A stretch of DNA of 64,000 nucleotides from Marinitoga sp. 1197 (GCF_001021165.1 NZ_AZAY01000023.1:119205-183204), one strand, 5' to 3'; counted from the stretch's first letter, positions 52,775-61,928 are shown. The notes: generated by a model from the sequence alone, not told the origin. A program made the numbers and translations.

Positions 52775-53890
52775 ATGGAAAATAAAATTATTTTATATAT
52801 AAAAGGAGATGGAATAGGACCTTACGTAATGGATGCTGCCATGAAAGTATGGAATGCAGCCGTAAATCGTATATACAGAGATAAAAAAAGAATAATTTGG
52901 AAGGAAATATATGCTGGAAAAAAAGCATTGGAAAAATATGGGGATATTCTACCACTTGAAACTTTAGAACTTTTTAAAAAATATAAAATTGGTATAAAAG
53001 GACCATTAGAAACACCAGTTGGTAGTGGATATAGAAGCTTAAATGTGGCATTAAGACAAAAGTTGGACTTATATGCATGTATAAGACCTGTAAAATATAT
53101 AAAAGGAATAGATGCTCCTGTAAAAAATCCGGAAAAGGTTGATATTATAATATTTAGAGAAAATACAGAAGATGTATATGCAGGAATAGAATGGAAAGAA
53201 AATTCTGAAGAATCAAATAAAATAATAAATTTTTTAAAAAGTAATTTTAATATATCTCTGAAAAAAACAGCGATAGGTATTAAACCTATTAGTGAATTTA
53301 AGACGAAAAGATTAATGAAAAAAGCAATAGAATATGCTATAAAATATAATAGAAAAAAGATAACCATAGTGCATAAAGGGAATATAATGAAATATACAGA
53401 AGGCGCTTTTAGAAACTGGTGTTATGAAGTTTCAAAAGATTATAGTTTAGAATTAGAAAAACATCAAATAGAGATAAACGACATTATAGCAGATAATATG
53501 TTTCAACAATTATTATTAAATCCAGAAAATTTTGATATATTAATAACTCCAAATTTAAATGGAGATTATTTATCAGATGCAGCAGCAGCTCAAGTGGGAG
53601 GGATAGGGATTATTCCAGGATCTAATATAGGAGATGATATAGCTTTATTTGAACCAACACATGGTACTGCTCCAGGAATAAAGAACCCTGAAATGGCAAA
53701 CCCCACATCTCTGATATTATCTGGCGCTATGATGTTCGAATATATAAACTTTACACAGGTGGCAGAATTAATAAGAAAATCTCTTAAAAAAACAGTATTA
53801 GAAGGATTTGGAACACCTGATATTATAAAAGACGATAAAAAAGTTCTTTCAGCGAATAAATTTGCAGAAAAAATAATAGAATATTTTTGA
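52775..53890 (+). CDS. icd: Isocitrate dehydrogenase
   Basis: Oxidative decarboxylation of isocitrate to 2-oxoglutarate. 371 residues. YIKGDGIGPYVMDAA, the isocitrate site GSGYRSLNVALRQKLDLYAC and RPVKY, FRENTEDVYAGIE, VHKGNIMKYTEGAF, DIIADNMFQQLLLNP, and LFEPTHGTAPGIKNPEMANP. Where NADP enzymes have Lys-Tyr after HGTAP this one has Gly-Ile, which argues against the usual NADP contact and favours NAD or mixed use. Ends the glutamate/proline operon, 34 bases behind proB, with a terminator 10 bases later. Confidence 0.92.
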   Translation: MENKIILYIKGDGIGPYVMDAAMKVWNAAVNRIYRDKKRIIWKEIYAGKKALEKYGDILPLETLELFKKYKIGIKGPLETPVGSGYRSLNVALRQKLDLYACIRPVKYIKGIDAPVKNPEKVDIIIFRENTEDVYAGIEWKENSEESNKIINFLKSNFNISLKKTAIGIKPISEFKTKRLMKKAIEYAIKYNRKKITIVHKGNIMKYTEGAFRNWCYEVSKDYSLELEKHQIEINDIIADNMFQQLLLNPENFDILITPNLNGDYLSDAAAAQVGGIGIIPGSNIGDDIALFEPTHGTAPGIKNPEMANPTSLILSGAMMFEYINFTQVAELIRKSLKKTVLEGFGTPDIIKDDKKVLSANKFAEKIIEYF

Positions 53891-53900
53891 TTAAAGTTAA

Positions 53901-53928
53901 AGGGGTGGGATTATCCCACCTCTTTTTT
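53901..53928 (+). terminator. Terminator of the glutamate/proline operon
   Basis: GGTGGGA-TTA-TCCCACC stem inside AGGGGTGGGA...CCCACCTCT, followed by a run of seven T. Confidence 0.9.
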
Positions 53929-53930
53929 TC

Positions 53931-53959
53931 TTGAAATATAAATAAAAAAAATATATAAT
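53931..53959 (+). promoter_or_regulatory. Promoter of the DMT transporter gene
   Basis: TTGAAA (53931-53936), 17-base spacer, TATAAT (53954-53959), directly behind the icd terminator. Confidence 0.72.
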
Positions 53960-53989
53960 ATTAGTATAATAATATAAGAGGTGATTTTT

Positions 53990-54862
53990 TTGCATTATTT
54001 AATGGCTATACTATCGGCTTTTTCCTCATCAGTAACATCTGTTCTTGGTAAATATTCATTTAATATAGGAGCAAGTGTATCTCAAATATTATTTTTGAGA
54101 TTCTTTTTTTCTTTTTTAATAGCAGGAATGATATTTGGATTAGCAGGATATAAATTTCATTTCAAAAAATTTATCTATTTTTCAATGTTGGGCATAATGA
54201 ATTACGGAATAGCAGCATATGCCTTTTTTGTAGGTCTTCAATATTTGAATCCAGCTTATGCGACAGTAATATATTTTACAAATCCAATTTTTGTATCATT
54301 ACTACAAACAAAAATTACAAAAAGAAAACTCAATATTGTAAATATTTCTGCAGTCGCAATTTCCTTTGTTGGAGTTTTGATTTCCAATTTGGGCGAAAGA
54401 GCTTTTTCCGGAAATAATAGCATAGTATTTGGCACATTAATAATATTATTCAGTTCATTTGTAAATGCATTGTTTGTTGTGGCTGCAAGTGATAAATTAA
54501 AAGAAAAAAATACAAATCCTTTTGAAAGTGCATTTTATACTTTTTCTGGAACATTTATTTATTATTTTGTATTAGTATTATTAAATAATGAAATATATAC
54601 ATTAAATAGTAAATTTATGTTATCTGGTTTTATATTAGCAGTATTAGCGACGTTTGTTCCACTAACTTTAAATTATTTATCATTAAAAAAATTACAATCA
54701 CATACTCTATCTTTAATAATGCCTTTAGAACTAATATTTGCGTCAGTATTATCAGCGATGTTTTTAAATGAAGCATTTAATGTATTAAAAATAATAGGTT
54801 TTTTAATGGTTGGATTGGCTCCAATTATTGATATATCAAATATTGAATCACAAAATTACTAA
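53990..54862 (+). CDS. EamA/DMT-family transporter
   Basis: About 290 residues with ten predicted transmembrane helices in two EamA repeats (about 1-135 and 150-285). Typical segments: VTSVLGKYSFNIGASVSQIL, NPAYATVIYFTNPIFVSLL, ISFVGVLIS and, in the second half, LSLIMPLELIFASVLSAMFL and NVLKIIGFLMVGLA. Exporter or importer of a small metabolite, substrate unknown. TTG 53990 has GAGGTG seven bases before; ATG 54002 is also possible. The following gene for a cysteine-handling enzyme may be linked. Confidence 0.88.
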   Translation: MHYLMAILSAFSSSVTSVLGKYSFNIGASVSQILFLRFFFSFLIAGMIFGLAGYKFHFKKFIYFSMLGIMNYGIAAYAFFVGLQYLNPAYATVIYFTNPIFVSLLQTKITKRKLNIVNISAVAISFVGVLISNLGERAFSGNNSIVFGTLIILFSSFVNALFVVAASDKLKEKNTNPFESAFYTFSGTFIYYFVLVLLNNEIYTLNSKFMLSGFILAVLATFVPLTLNYLSLKKLQSHTLSLIMPLELIFASVLSAMFLNEAFNVLKIIGFLMVGLAPIIDISNIESQNY

Positions 54863-54879
54863 GTGTAGGGGGGATATTA

Positions 54880-56076
54880 ATGTTAAAAAAAATAATTTTT
54901 GATCAGGTTAAACCTGCATATGGTTGTACAGAACCAATAGCAGTTGCATTAGCAGTTGCAACGGCAAAAAAATATTTAAAAGGAAAATTAAAAAAAATAA
55001 AAATATTATTGGATAAAAATACTTATAAAAATGGTTTAGAAGTAAATATTCCAGGGACACCTTTTATAGGATTAGAAATAGCAGCAGCACTTGCTTATAC
55101 ATGTGGCGAAGCTGAATTGGGATTGGAAGTTTTGAAGAATGTAGAACAAAAATGTATTGATAATTCACATAAAATATTGAGCAAGATAAAAATTGATGTA
55201 AATAAAGATTATAAAGGTTTAAAGGTTAATTGTATAATAGAAGGTGAAAACATAGTTCAAGTAAGAATTGAAGGAAAACATGATAATATAGTTCATATTG
55301 AAGAAAATGGAACACCTATATTAGATAAACCATTTGAACAAAGTGGAGCATTATTAGAAAAAATAAAAGGTTTTAATTTTGATAAATTAATAGAATATGT
55401 AGAAATTGCGGATAATGAAGTAATTAATTTAATTGAAAAAGCTATAGATATGAATACAGCAATTGCAGAAAAAGGATTAAAGACACAAAATAATTTTGGA
55501 CATGTGCTGGATTATGAACCTGTGAATATAGTACAAGCGGCAGTCGATGCGAGGATGAGTGGAGAATTAATGCCTGTAATGACTGTTGCTGGAAGTGGAA
55601 ATCAGGGATTATCCTGCACATTACCTATAATAAAAATAGGTGAAAAATATGATGATGAAAAAATGAAAAAGGCTTTATTACTCAGTATGTTAATTACTAT
55701 ATATATAAAATCTTATACAGGGGTGTTAACACCTATTTGTGGTGCAGGATCTGTTGCATCAGCTGGAGTTGCTGGTGGGATAGTTTATTTAAAAGATGGA
55801 ACAAAAACGCAAATAAAAAATGCAGTAAACAACGTTTTATCGACGCTGTTTGGATTAACATGTGATGGCGCAAAAAGAGGATGTGCCTTGAAAGCTGGAA
55901 CAGGAACTTTCGTAGCTCTCCAAAGTGCAAAATTGGCATTGGAAAATATGAATATTCCCTGTGGTAATGGAATAGCTGCTGGAAATGTTGAAGAAACAAT
56001 AAAAAGAATAGGAAAATTAACATTATCAATAAAAAATTTTGATGAGGATGTGTTAGAGTTTATTGGTAAATGTTAA
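54880..56076 (+). CDS. L-cysteine desulfidase / UPF0597 (YhaM) family protein
   Basis: 398 residues with the serine-dehydratase-like Fe-S fold. The three expected [4Fe-4S] cysteines are in KPAYGCTEPIAVA, TPICGAGSVASAG and CDGAKRGCALKAG; GSGNQGLSCTLPI is a further hallmark. Members degrade L-cysteine to sulfide, ammonia and pyruvate in archaea and bacteria. Same direction and close to the DMT transporter, which may export an amino acid. Oxygen-sensitive cluster fits an anaerobe. Confidence 0.87.
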   Translation: MLKKIIFDQVKPAYGCTEPIAVALAVATAKKYLKGKLKKIKILLDKNTYKNGLEVNIPGTPFIGLEIAAALAYTCGEAELGLEVLKNVEQKCIDNSHKILSKIKIDVNKDYKGLKVNCIIEGENIVQVRIEGKHDNIVHIEENGTPILDKPFEQSGALLEKIKGFNFDKLIEYVEIADNEVINLIEKAIDMNTAIAEKGLKTQNNFGHVLDYEPVNIVQAAVDARMSGELMPVMTVAGSGNQGLSCTLPIIKIGEKYDDEKMKKALLLSMLITIYIKSYTGVLTPICGAGSVASAGVAGGIVYLKDGTKTQIKNAVNNVLSTLFGLTCDGAKRGCALKAGTGTFVALQSAKLALENMNIPCGNGIAAGNVEETIKRIGKLTLSIKNFDEDVLEFIGKC

Positions 56077-56091
56077 AGAATGGAGTGAAGT

Positions 56092-57879
56092 ATTATAAAA
56101 TATACAAAAATCTGTATTTCGTGTGAAGAAATTGTTGAAAGTGATGTAAAAATTTGTCCGTATTGTGATTCATTTTTTTTGTTCAAAAAATGCCCGAAAT
56201 GTAATAAGATAATGAAAGATGATATAAAAAAATGTTCAAATTGCGGATGGGATTTTTATAAAAATAACAAAAAAGACAATATATACAGTGAATATTTAAA
56301 AATTATAAATAACATAGATTTTAAAAACACAAATTATGAAAATAAAAAGAATTATAAATTAACAGAAGAACAGATAAATATAATAAAAAAGGCGAAAGTA
56401 AATAATTTAATAATAAATGCTTTTGCAGGGACAGGAAAATCAACCACATTATTAAATATTGCCTATAATTTAAGCAATAAGAAATTTCTATATCTTGCTT
56501 TTAATCGATCAATAAAAAATGAGATTGAATATAAAATAAAAAAAGCTGGTATAAAAAATATTAAAGTTTTAACAACACATGGTTTTGCGTATTATTTTGT
56601 AAAAAAAGATTTAAAAATAAAAAAAATTGGAAAAGAATTAAATACATCTGAAATATCTTCTATACTCGGAATTGATATATATATTGCAGATTTACTTCGA
56701 ATAGCATTTAATGATTTTTGTAATAGTGATATAAAAGAAATTTCCAATAGTACTATTGAAAAAATTATAGAAAACAATCCGAGACTTAGAATCATAAACG
56801 AACATAAAAAATATTTAAAAGATAAAATTGAAAAAATATGGTATATGTATATTAATGGCGAGCTTGAAATGACGCATAATGTATATTTAAAATATTTTCA
56901 GTTAAATATTGAAAAATATTTGGAAAAAATAAATTTTGATTATGTGCTTCTTGATGAAGCACAAGATACAAATGAAGTTGTTTTAGATATTTTTAAAAAA
57001 TTAAAAGGAAAAAAAATAATAGTTGGTGATCCACATCAACAAATATATACATTCAGAGGATCAACCAATGCAATGTATAAAATTAGAAATGATCTAAATT
57101 CAGAAATTCTATACTTAACCCAAAGCTTTAGATTTAATAATAGTATTGCTGAGAAAGCAAATATAATACTAAAAAAATTCAAAGGTGAAGAAAATGAGAT
57201 AATTTCTTTCAACTATTTAAACGATACAAATATAAAAAATATAGCTTTTGTAACAAGAACCAATGCCACCCTTATTAAGCTTATAGATAAATTCAAAAAT
57301 CATGAAATAAAACTTATTCGGTCTCCTAAAGAAATATTTTATCTCTCTTTGAATGTATATTATTATATAAAATACTTAAGAAATCAAACTTATAAAGAAA
57401 AAATAACAGAAAAATGGTTTTTAAAATTCAAATCATTAAATGATTTAAGAGAATATGCAGAAGATTTTGAAGATTATGAATTAATTTCAGCAATAAACAT
57501 AGCAGAAGAATATAATGAAGAAATATTTTCACTTTTAGACATAGCAGAAAATAAATCAAAAAATAGTAAAAGTAAAATTTTTCTTACCACGGCGCATACA
57601 AGTAAAGGATTAGAATGGGATAAAGTTATTGTTTGTCATGATTTTCCAGATATAATAGATTTATTAAAAAAAGAAAAATATAAGACAATTGAAGAATTTA
57701 AAGCTAATTATAAAGAATATATTGAAAAAATAATAGTTGGAGAAAATATAAAATTTAAACATCAATACATTATTGATGAAATCAATCTTTTTTATGTTGC
57801 AATAACCAGAGCGAAAAAAGATGTTATTATCAAATCTAACAATAAAATTTTCCAAATAAAATCAAAAGAAAAATTATAA
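56092..57879 (+). CDS. Zinc-ribbon SF1 (UvrD/Rep-like) helicase, probable AUU start
   Basis: SF1 helicase core: Walker A NAFAGTGKST, YLAFNRSIKNEI, TTHGFAYY, VLLDEAQDTNE, VGDPHQQIYTFRGS, LTQSFRFNN, TAHTSKGLEWD and YVAITRAKKD, closest to Fbh1-like enzymes. The N-terminus carries a double zinc ribbon (CISC...CPYC and CPKC...CSNCGW). The first CxxC pairs lie upstream of the first TTG (56179), and no ATG, GTG or TTG exists between the in-frame TGA at 56086 and that TTG. ATT 56092, six bases after GGAG, is the best start (ATA 56095 next). Total about 595 residues. Confidence 0.82.
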   Translation: MIKYTKICISCEEIVESDVKICPYCDSFFLFKKCPKCNKIMKDDIKKCSNCGWDFYKNNKKDNIYSEYLKIINNIDFKNTNYENKKNYKLTEEQINIIKKAKVNNLIINAFAGTGKSTTLLNIAYNLSNKKFLYLAFNRSIKNEIEYKIKKAGIKNIKVLTTHGFAYYFVKKDLKIKKIGKELNTSEISSILGIDIYIADLLRIAFNDFCNSDIKEISNSTIEKIIENNPRLRIINEHKKYLKDKIEKIWYMYINGELEMTHNVYLKYFQLNIEKYLEKINFDYVLLDEAQDTNEVVLDIFKKLKGKKIIVGDPHQQIYTFRGSTNAMYKIRNDLNSEILYLTQSFRFNNSIAEKANIILKKFKGEENEIISFNYLNDTNIKNIAFVTRTNATLIKLIDKFKNHEIKLIRSPKEIFYLSLNVYYYIKYLRNQTYKEKITEKWFLKFKSLNDLREYAEDFEDYELISAINIAEEYNEEIFSLLDIAENKSKNSKSKIFLTTAHTSKGLEWDKVIVCHDFPDIIDLLKKEKYKTIEEFKANYKEYIEKIIVGENIKFKHQYIIDEINLFYVAITRAKKDVIIKSNNKIFQIKSKEKL

Positions 57880-57910
57880 TTAAAAAAATATTTTGAAATT
57901 TCTATAATTA

Positions 57911-57941
57911 ATAATTGGTATGGAAATTCCATACCAATTAT
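57911..57941. terminator. Bidirectional terminator
   Basis: 15-bp inverted repeat ATAATTGGTATGGAA / TTCCATACCAATTAT between the helicase gene (plus) and the AraC-GGDEF gene (minus). Confidence 0.85.
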
Positions 57942-57978
57942 ATTTATTCTATTACATGGTTTGCGTTATACTAAAGAA

Positions 57979-58776
57979 CTATATTAATTTAAAAGTGTTT
58001 CTGCCTTCTTTTTTTGCATTAATCATAGCCTTATACGCATCATCATAAGTATCTTTATTTAATAAAACATATTCAGTGATTCCTATACTCGCAGTTACCT
58101 GAATATTTTTACTTTCATAAACAAATGTTTTTTTAATATTTTCTAAAATTTTTTTAGAAATATCTTTTGCATTTTTTTCATCGGTATTTTTCAATACAAT
58201 AACGAATTCATCTCCACCTAATCTCTCAATGTTTTCAGCTTTTTTATTTTCATAGTCAAAATTCTCTTTATTTAAAACTTCTTTTATTCTTTCAGGAATC
58301 TATGATAGAACTAAATCACCAAATTTTCTTCCGTATGTTTTATTAATATCCGCAAATTTATCAATATCAATAAGCAATAAATAGTTTCTATTTTCCATAA
58401 TAATATCTCCTCCATTTAAAGTTATAGGTTTAAATAACGGTACATTTATTCTTTTCTTTCTAACTTCACTAGGACATAATCCGAATTCTTTTTTGAATGC
58501 TCTTGAATATGATTCATAGGTATTATATTGATATTTGATAGCAATTTCTAAAATATTCATATTAGAATTAAACAAATCATATACAGACTTTGAAAGCCTT
58601 CTTTTTCTGATATATTCTTTAATGCTCATACCAACAATTAAATTAAACAATTTATATAGGTAAGATAATGAAAAATTCGAATATTCAGCAATATCTTTTA
58701 AAGAAAAATCATTTGATATATTTTCTTCTATAAATTCTAATGCGGAATTAATACTTTTTAATATATAATTTTCCAT
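57979..58776 (-). pseudogene. AraC-type regulator fused to GGDEF domain, interrupted by in-frame UAG
   Basis: From ATG 58776 (seven bases behind AAAGGAGGGGG) the frame gives an AraC helix-turn-helix domain (about 1-108: FSLKDIAEYSNFSLSYLYKL, YESYSRAFKKEFGLCPSEVR) and the start of a diguanylate cyclase domain (LLLIDIDKFADINKTYG, FGDLVLS). A TAG at 58302-58300 interrupts, and the very same frame continues with IPERIKEVLN, the intact active-site motif RLGGDEFVIVLK and VTASIGITEY to a TAA at 57979. One base change would restore a ~265-residue c-di-GMP synthase-type regulator. Otherwise undamaged. Confidence 0.82.
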
Positions 58777-58788
58777 AATCCCCCTCCT

Positions 58789-58802
58789 TTGTGGCACCAC
58801 AA
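58789..58802. promoter_or_regulatory. Perfect palindrome next to the AraC-GGDEF ribosome binding site
   Basis: 14-base perfect palindrome TTGTGGCACCACAA; on the minus strand it directly adjoins AAAGGAGGGGG. Could be an operator or an RNA hairpin limiting ribosome access. Confidence 0.45.
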
Positions 58803-58859
58803 TAAAATTATATAATAAATAAAATAAAAATACATGATTTTTTTTCTACAAATTTACGC

Positions 58860-58887
58860 TTAGATTTTTTAGGTATAAAAAATCTAA
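58860..58887. terminator. Hairpin of unclear role
   Basis: 11-bp perfect stem TTAGATTTTTT / AAAAAATCTAA, loop AGGTAT, in the 245-base gap between the divergent AraC-GGDEF and pepF genes. AT-rich stem; may be a remnant rather than a terminator. Confidence 0.4.
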
Positions 58888-58897
58888 AGGAAAAGGA

Positions 58898-58945
58898 GAG
58901 CGATAACTCAAAAATTTTTTATAAAATCAAAAATATTTAAACCAA
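58898..58945 (+). repeat. Dispersed short repeat, copy 2
   Basis: GAGCGATAACTCAAAA to TTTAAACCAA, matching 16334-16384 apart from a three-base gap and about six substitutions. The palindrome of copy 1 (GAGCTATAGCTC) is partly lost. Confidence 0.55.
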
Positions 58946-58975
58946 AAAAAAATAATATAAATTTTTATAAAAGTA

Positions 58976-58984
58976 TGATATAAT
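58976..58984 (+). promoter_or_regulatory. Putative pepF promoter (extended -10)
   Basis: TGaTATAAT at 58976-58984, about 38 bases before ATG 59022; -35 not convincing. Confidence 0.5.
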
Positions 58985-59021
58985 TAGTATAACTAACAAA
59001 ATGAAAAAAGGAGGAAAAAAG

Positions 59022-60734
59022 ATGATAATTACAAATGAAAAAATTGAAAAGAAACCAAGAAAATTTTATAACAAAGAAATTAATTTGAACAGTTGGGACG
59101 ATGTGAAAAATGAATTAGAAAGTTTATTAGATGAAAAAATAAATTCAGTTAATGATTTACTAAAATTTTTAGAAAAGTGGTCTGAATTTGACGCTATACT
59201 CTCTGAAGAAATGGCATGGAGATATATTAGAATGACATGTGATACAAAAGAAGAAAATTCAAAAGCATTTAATGAGTTTTATGCTAATATAATATCTCCT
59301 GCAAGTGAATATGATTTCTTATTAAAAAAGAAATTTTATGAATCACCCTATAGAAATGAATTAAAAGACGAGAGCTATATACATATGAATAAATTAATAT
59401 CTAGAGACATTGAAATTTTTAGAAAAGAAAATTTACCATTAAAAGTAAAAGAACAGAAATTATCTTCTAAATATGGCGAAATAATATCTAAAATAACTGT
59501 AAAATTTGATGGTGAAGAAAAAACTTTATCTCAAATGGGAATATATTTAAAAAATCCCGATAGGAAAATTAGAGAAAATGCTTGGAATTTAGTAAATAAT
59601 GCAATATTAGAACATCATGAAGAATTAGAAAACCTCTTTGATGAATTAAAGAATATTAGAATTCAAATAGCAAAAAATGCTGGATATGAAAATTTTAGAG
59701 ATTATATGCATGATGCAAAAAGAAGGTTTGATTTTACACCTAAAGATTTATTTGAATTTCATAACTCTGTTGAAAAAACTGTTGTTCCAGCATTAACAAA
59801 ATTAAATGAAGAAAGAAGAAAAAAATTAAATGTGGAAACTTTAAGACCATGGGATACTGAAGTTGATGTTGACGGAAAAATATTAAAACCATTTAAAACA
59901 GAAGAAGAGTTTGTAGAAAAAGCTATAAAAGTTTTAAAAAGAGTAGATATTGATTTTGCAAAGAATATAGAAAAAATGAAAAATTCTGGTTTTTTAGATT
60001 TAATTAATAGAAAAGGCAAAGCACCAGGAGGCTATAATTATCCTTTAAGAGAAACAGGAGCAGCATTTATATTTATGAATGCTGTAGGAATACATGGAAA
60101 TGTAAAAACGTTACTGCATGAATCAGGACACGCACAACATACCTTTTATTCTAAGGATATACCGATTTCAATACTAAAAGATTTCCCAAGTGAAGTAGCC
60201 GAATTAGCTTCAATGTCTATGGAATTATTAACTTTAGAGTATTTAGATGAATATTATAATAATCCTGAAGATTTAAAAAAAGCTAAAAGAGAACAATTAG
60301 AAGGAACATTGAAAATATTACCCTGGGTAATGATCGTTGATGCATTTCAACATTGGATATACACAAATCCTAATCATACAATAGAAGAAAGAGATAATTA
60401 TTTTGGTGAATTAATGGATAGATTTAATCCTGGAATTGATTGGTCGGAATTAGATAAAGAAAAAAGAATTAGATGGTTAAGGCAATTGCATATTTTTGAA
60501 GTGCCATTTTATTATATTGAATATGCTATGTCACAATTAGGAGCTATAGCAGTTTATAAGAATTATAAAGAGAATGAGAAAAAAGCAATAGAACAATATA
60601 AAAACTTTTTAAATTCTGGTTTTAAATATCCAGTTAAAAAGTTATATGAAATAGCTGGTATAAAATTTGATTTCTCTGAAAAGTATATTTCCGAATTAGT
60701 AGAATTTATTATGAATGAAATTGAATCATTATAA
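59022..60734 (+). CDS. pepF: M3-family oligoendopeptidase (PepF type)
   Basis: Cytoplasmic zinc peptidase that cuts oligopeptides. 570 residues from ATG 59022, eight bases after GGAGG; the GTG/ATG at 59001 has no SD site. Zinc motif LLHESGHAQH (HExxH), with the second-helix Glu in FPSEVAELASMSMELL; PGGYNYPLRETGAAFIFMN and the C-terminal YAMSQLGAIAVY are PepF/M3 features. No signal peptide. May supply amino acids together with the transporters here. Confidence 0.93.
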   Translation: MIITNEKIEKKPRKFYNKEINLNSWDDVKNELESLLDEKINSVNDLLKFLEKWSEFDAILSEEMAWRYIRMTCDTKEENSKAFNEFYANIISPASEYDFLLKKKFYESPYRNELKDESYIHMNKLISRDIEIFRKENLPLKVKEQKLSSKYGEIISKITVKFDGEEKTLSQMGIYLKNPDRKIRENAWNLVNNAILEHHEELENLFDELKNIRIQIAKNAGYENFRDYMHDAKRRFDFTPKDLFEFHNSVEKTVVPALTKLNEERRKKLNVETLRPWDTEVDVDGKILKPFKTEEEFVEKAIKVLKRVDIDFAKNIEKMKNSGFLDLINRKGKAPGGYNYPLRETGAAFIFMNAVGIHGNVKTLLHESGHAQHTFYSKDIPISILKDFPSEVAELASMSMELLTLEYLDEYYNNPEDLKKAKREQLEGTLKILPWVMIVDAFQHWIYTNPNHTIEERDNYFGELMDRFNPGIDWSELDKEKRIRWLRQLHIFEVPFYYIEYAMSQLGAIAVYKNYKENEKKAIEQYKNFLNSGFKYPVKKLYEIAGIKFDFSEKYISELVEFIMNEIESL

Positions 60735-60741
60735 ATTATAA

Positions 60742-60759
60742 GGGCGGTAAATACCGCCC
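60742..60759 (+). terminator. Hairpin between pepF and MFS genes
   Basis: GGGCGGTA / TACCGCCC inverted repeat eight bases behind the pepF stop; the following bases AGTTTTAAA give only a short T tail, so partial termination is likely. Confidence 0.65.
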
Positions 60760-60779
60760 AGTTTTAAATGGGGGTAAAT

Positions 60780-61928
60780 ATGAAAAAAACTGAACTAATA
60801 TTTGGATTTAGCAGTTTTTATGTTTTGGGTTATTCATTAATAGTAACAAGTACCTTAATCCCGATAATTGAAAAAACATATAATATTGATCATTTTTTGG
60901 TAGGATTATCTTTTTCAATAGGATCTATTGCATTTTTATTATCAGCTTTATTATACGGTTATCTTTTAGAAAAATTTAATGCATTTAAAATAATTTTATC
61001 TGCCATTTTGATTTTTCTAACAGGAAATATGTTGATGTTTTTAATGAATTCATATTGGCTAATGGTTTTAGGAATATTTTTTATTAATTTTGGCGGAGGA
61101 GCTTTGGAAATTTCAATTCCATTTCTTATTGGAGTTACAGGAAATGGAAAAAAAGGAAGGATATTAAATTTATTACATTCCGCTTTTGCTATAGGAGCAT
61201 TGAGTAGTCCTGTTTTTTCATCACTGATATTAAAGTATACTAAATATTGGAAGTTGTCTTTTTTAGCTGGAATATTATTGAATATCATTCCGTTAATTTC
61301 GTTGTTTTTAATTAAAAGTTTTATAGAATCCACACATACGAATTATTTGAATAAAGAAAAAAAGAGTATTAAAGGTATAATCAATTTTACTTTTATTATA
61401 TTGGTATTAGCGTTGTCTTTTTATGTAGGATATGAAATGAATTTTTCATCCTGGATATCAACATTTTTATATGAATTTAGAAATTTTAGTATTTCAACAG
61501 CAGCATTATATCCGTCATTTCTATGGTTTGGATTATTTTTAGGAAGAACATTATTTTCAAAAATGCCGGAAAGATATGGTTACAAAAAATGGTTAATTAT
61601 AACAGTGTTATTTTCTATATTATTTTCAGCGTTTACAATTTATGTAAGTAAAGATGTTATTATTTCCGCAATTGGAACAATATTGGTAGGGACAGCATTT
61701 GCAACAACATATCCAACTATTCAAGCCTTAATAGTAGAAAAATATGAAAATAATAAAGGAATAGCTCTAAGTATTGCTTCTGGCGGAACATCTATTATTT
61801 CTGGAGGGATAACCTATTTAATTGGTTATATTGGAAAACTGAACGGATTGTTATATAGTTTTTTTATAGTAATAACTATAAATATTTTAGAATTAATTAT
61901 AGTGTTTCTAATTAATGAAAAGGAATAA
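60780..61928 (+). CDS. Major facilitator superfamily transporter
   Basis: 382 residues with twelve predicted membrane helices. ATG 60780 follows GGGGGT; the ATG at 60768 would put it inside the gene. The helix 2-3 loop YGYLLEKFNAFKIIL is a weak form of the MFS G-x-x-x-D-R/K motif; FINFGGGALEISIPFLIGVT and LLHSAFAIGALSSPV resemble the sugar/fucose-permease-like (FucP/YfkF) branch. Substrate unknown. Between a peptidase and an amidase gene, so a peptide or amide breakdown product is conceivable. Confidence 0.87.
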   Translation: MKKTELIFGFSSFYVLGYSLIVTSTLIPIIEKTYNIDHFLVGLSFSIGSIAFLLSALLYGYLLEKFNAFKIILSAILIFLTGNMLMFLMNSYWLMVLGIFFINFGGGALEISIPFLIGVTGNGKKGRILNLLHSAFAIGALSSPVFSSLILKYTKYWKLSFLAGILLNIIPLISLFLIKSFIESTHTNYLNKEKKSIKGIINFTFIILVLALSFYVGYEMNFSSWISTFLYEFRNFSISTAALYPSFLWFGLFLGRTLFSKMPERYGYKKWLIITVLFSILFSAFTIYVSKDVIISAIGTILVGTAFATTYPTIQALIVEKYENNKGIALSIASGGTSIISGGITYLIGYIGKLNGLLYSFFIVITINILELIIVFLINEKE

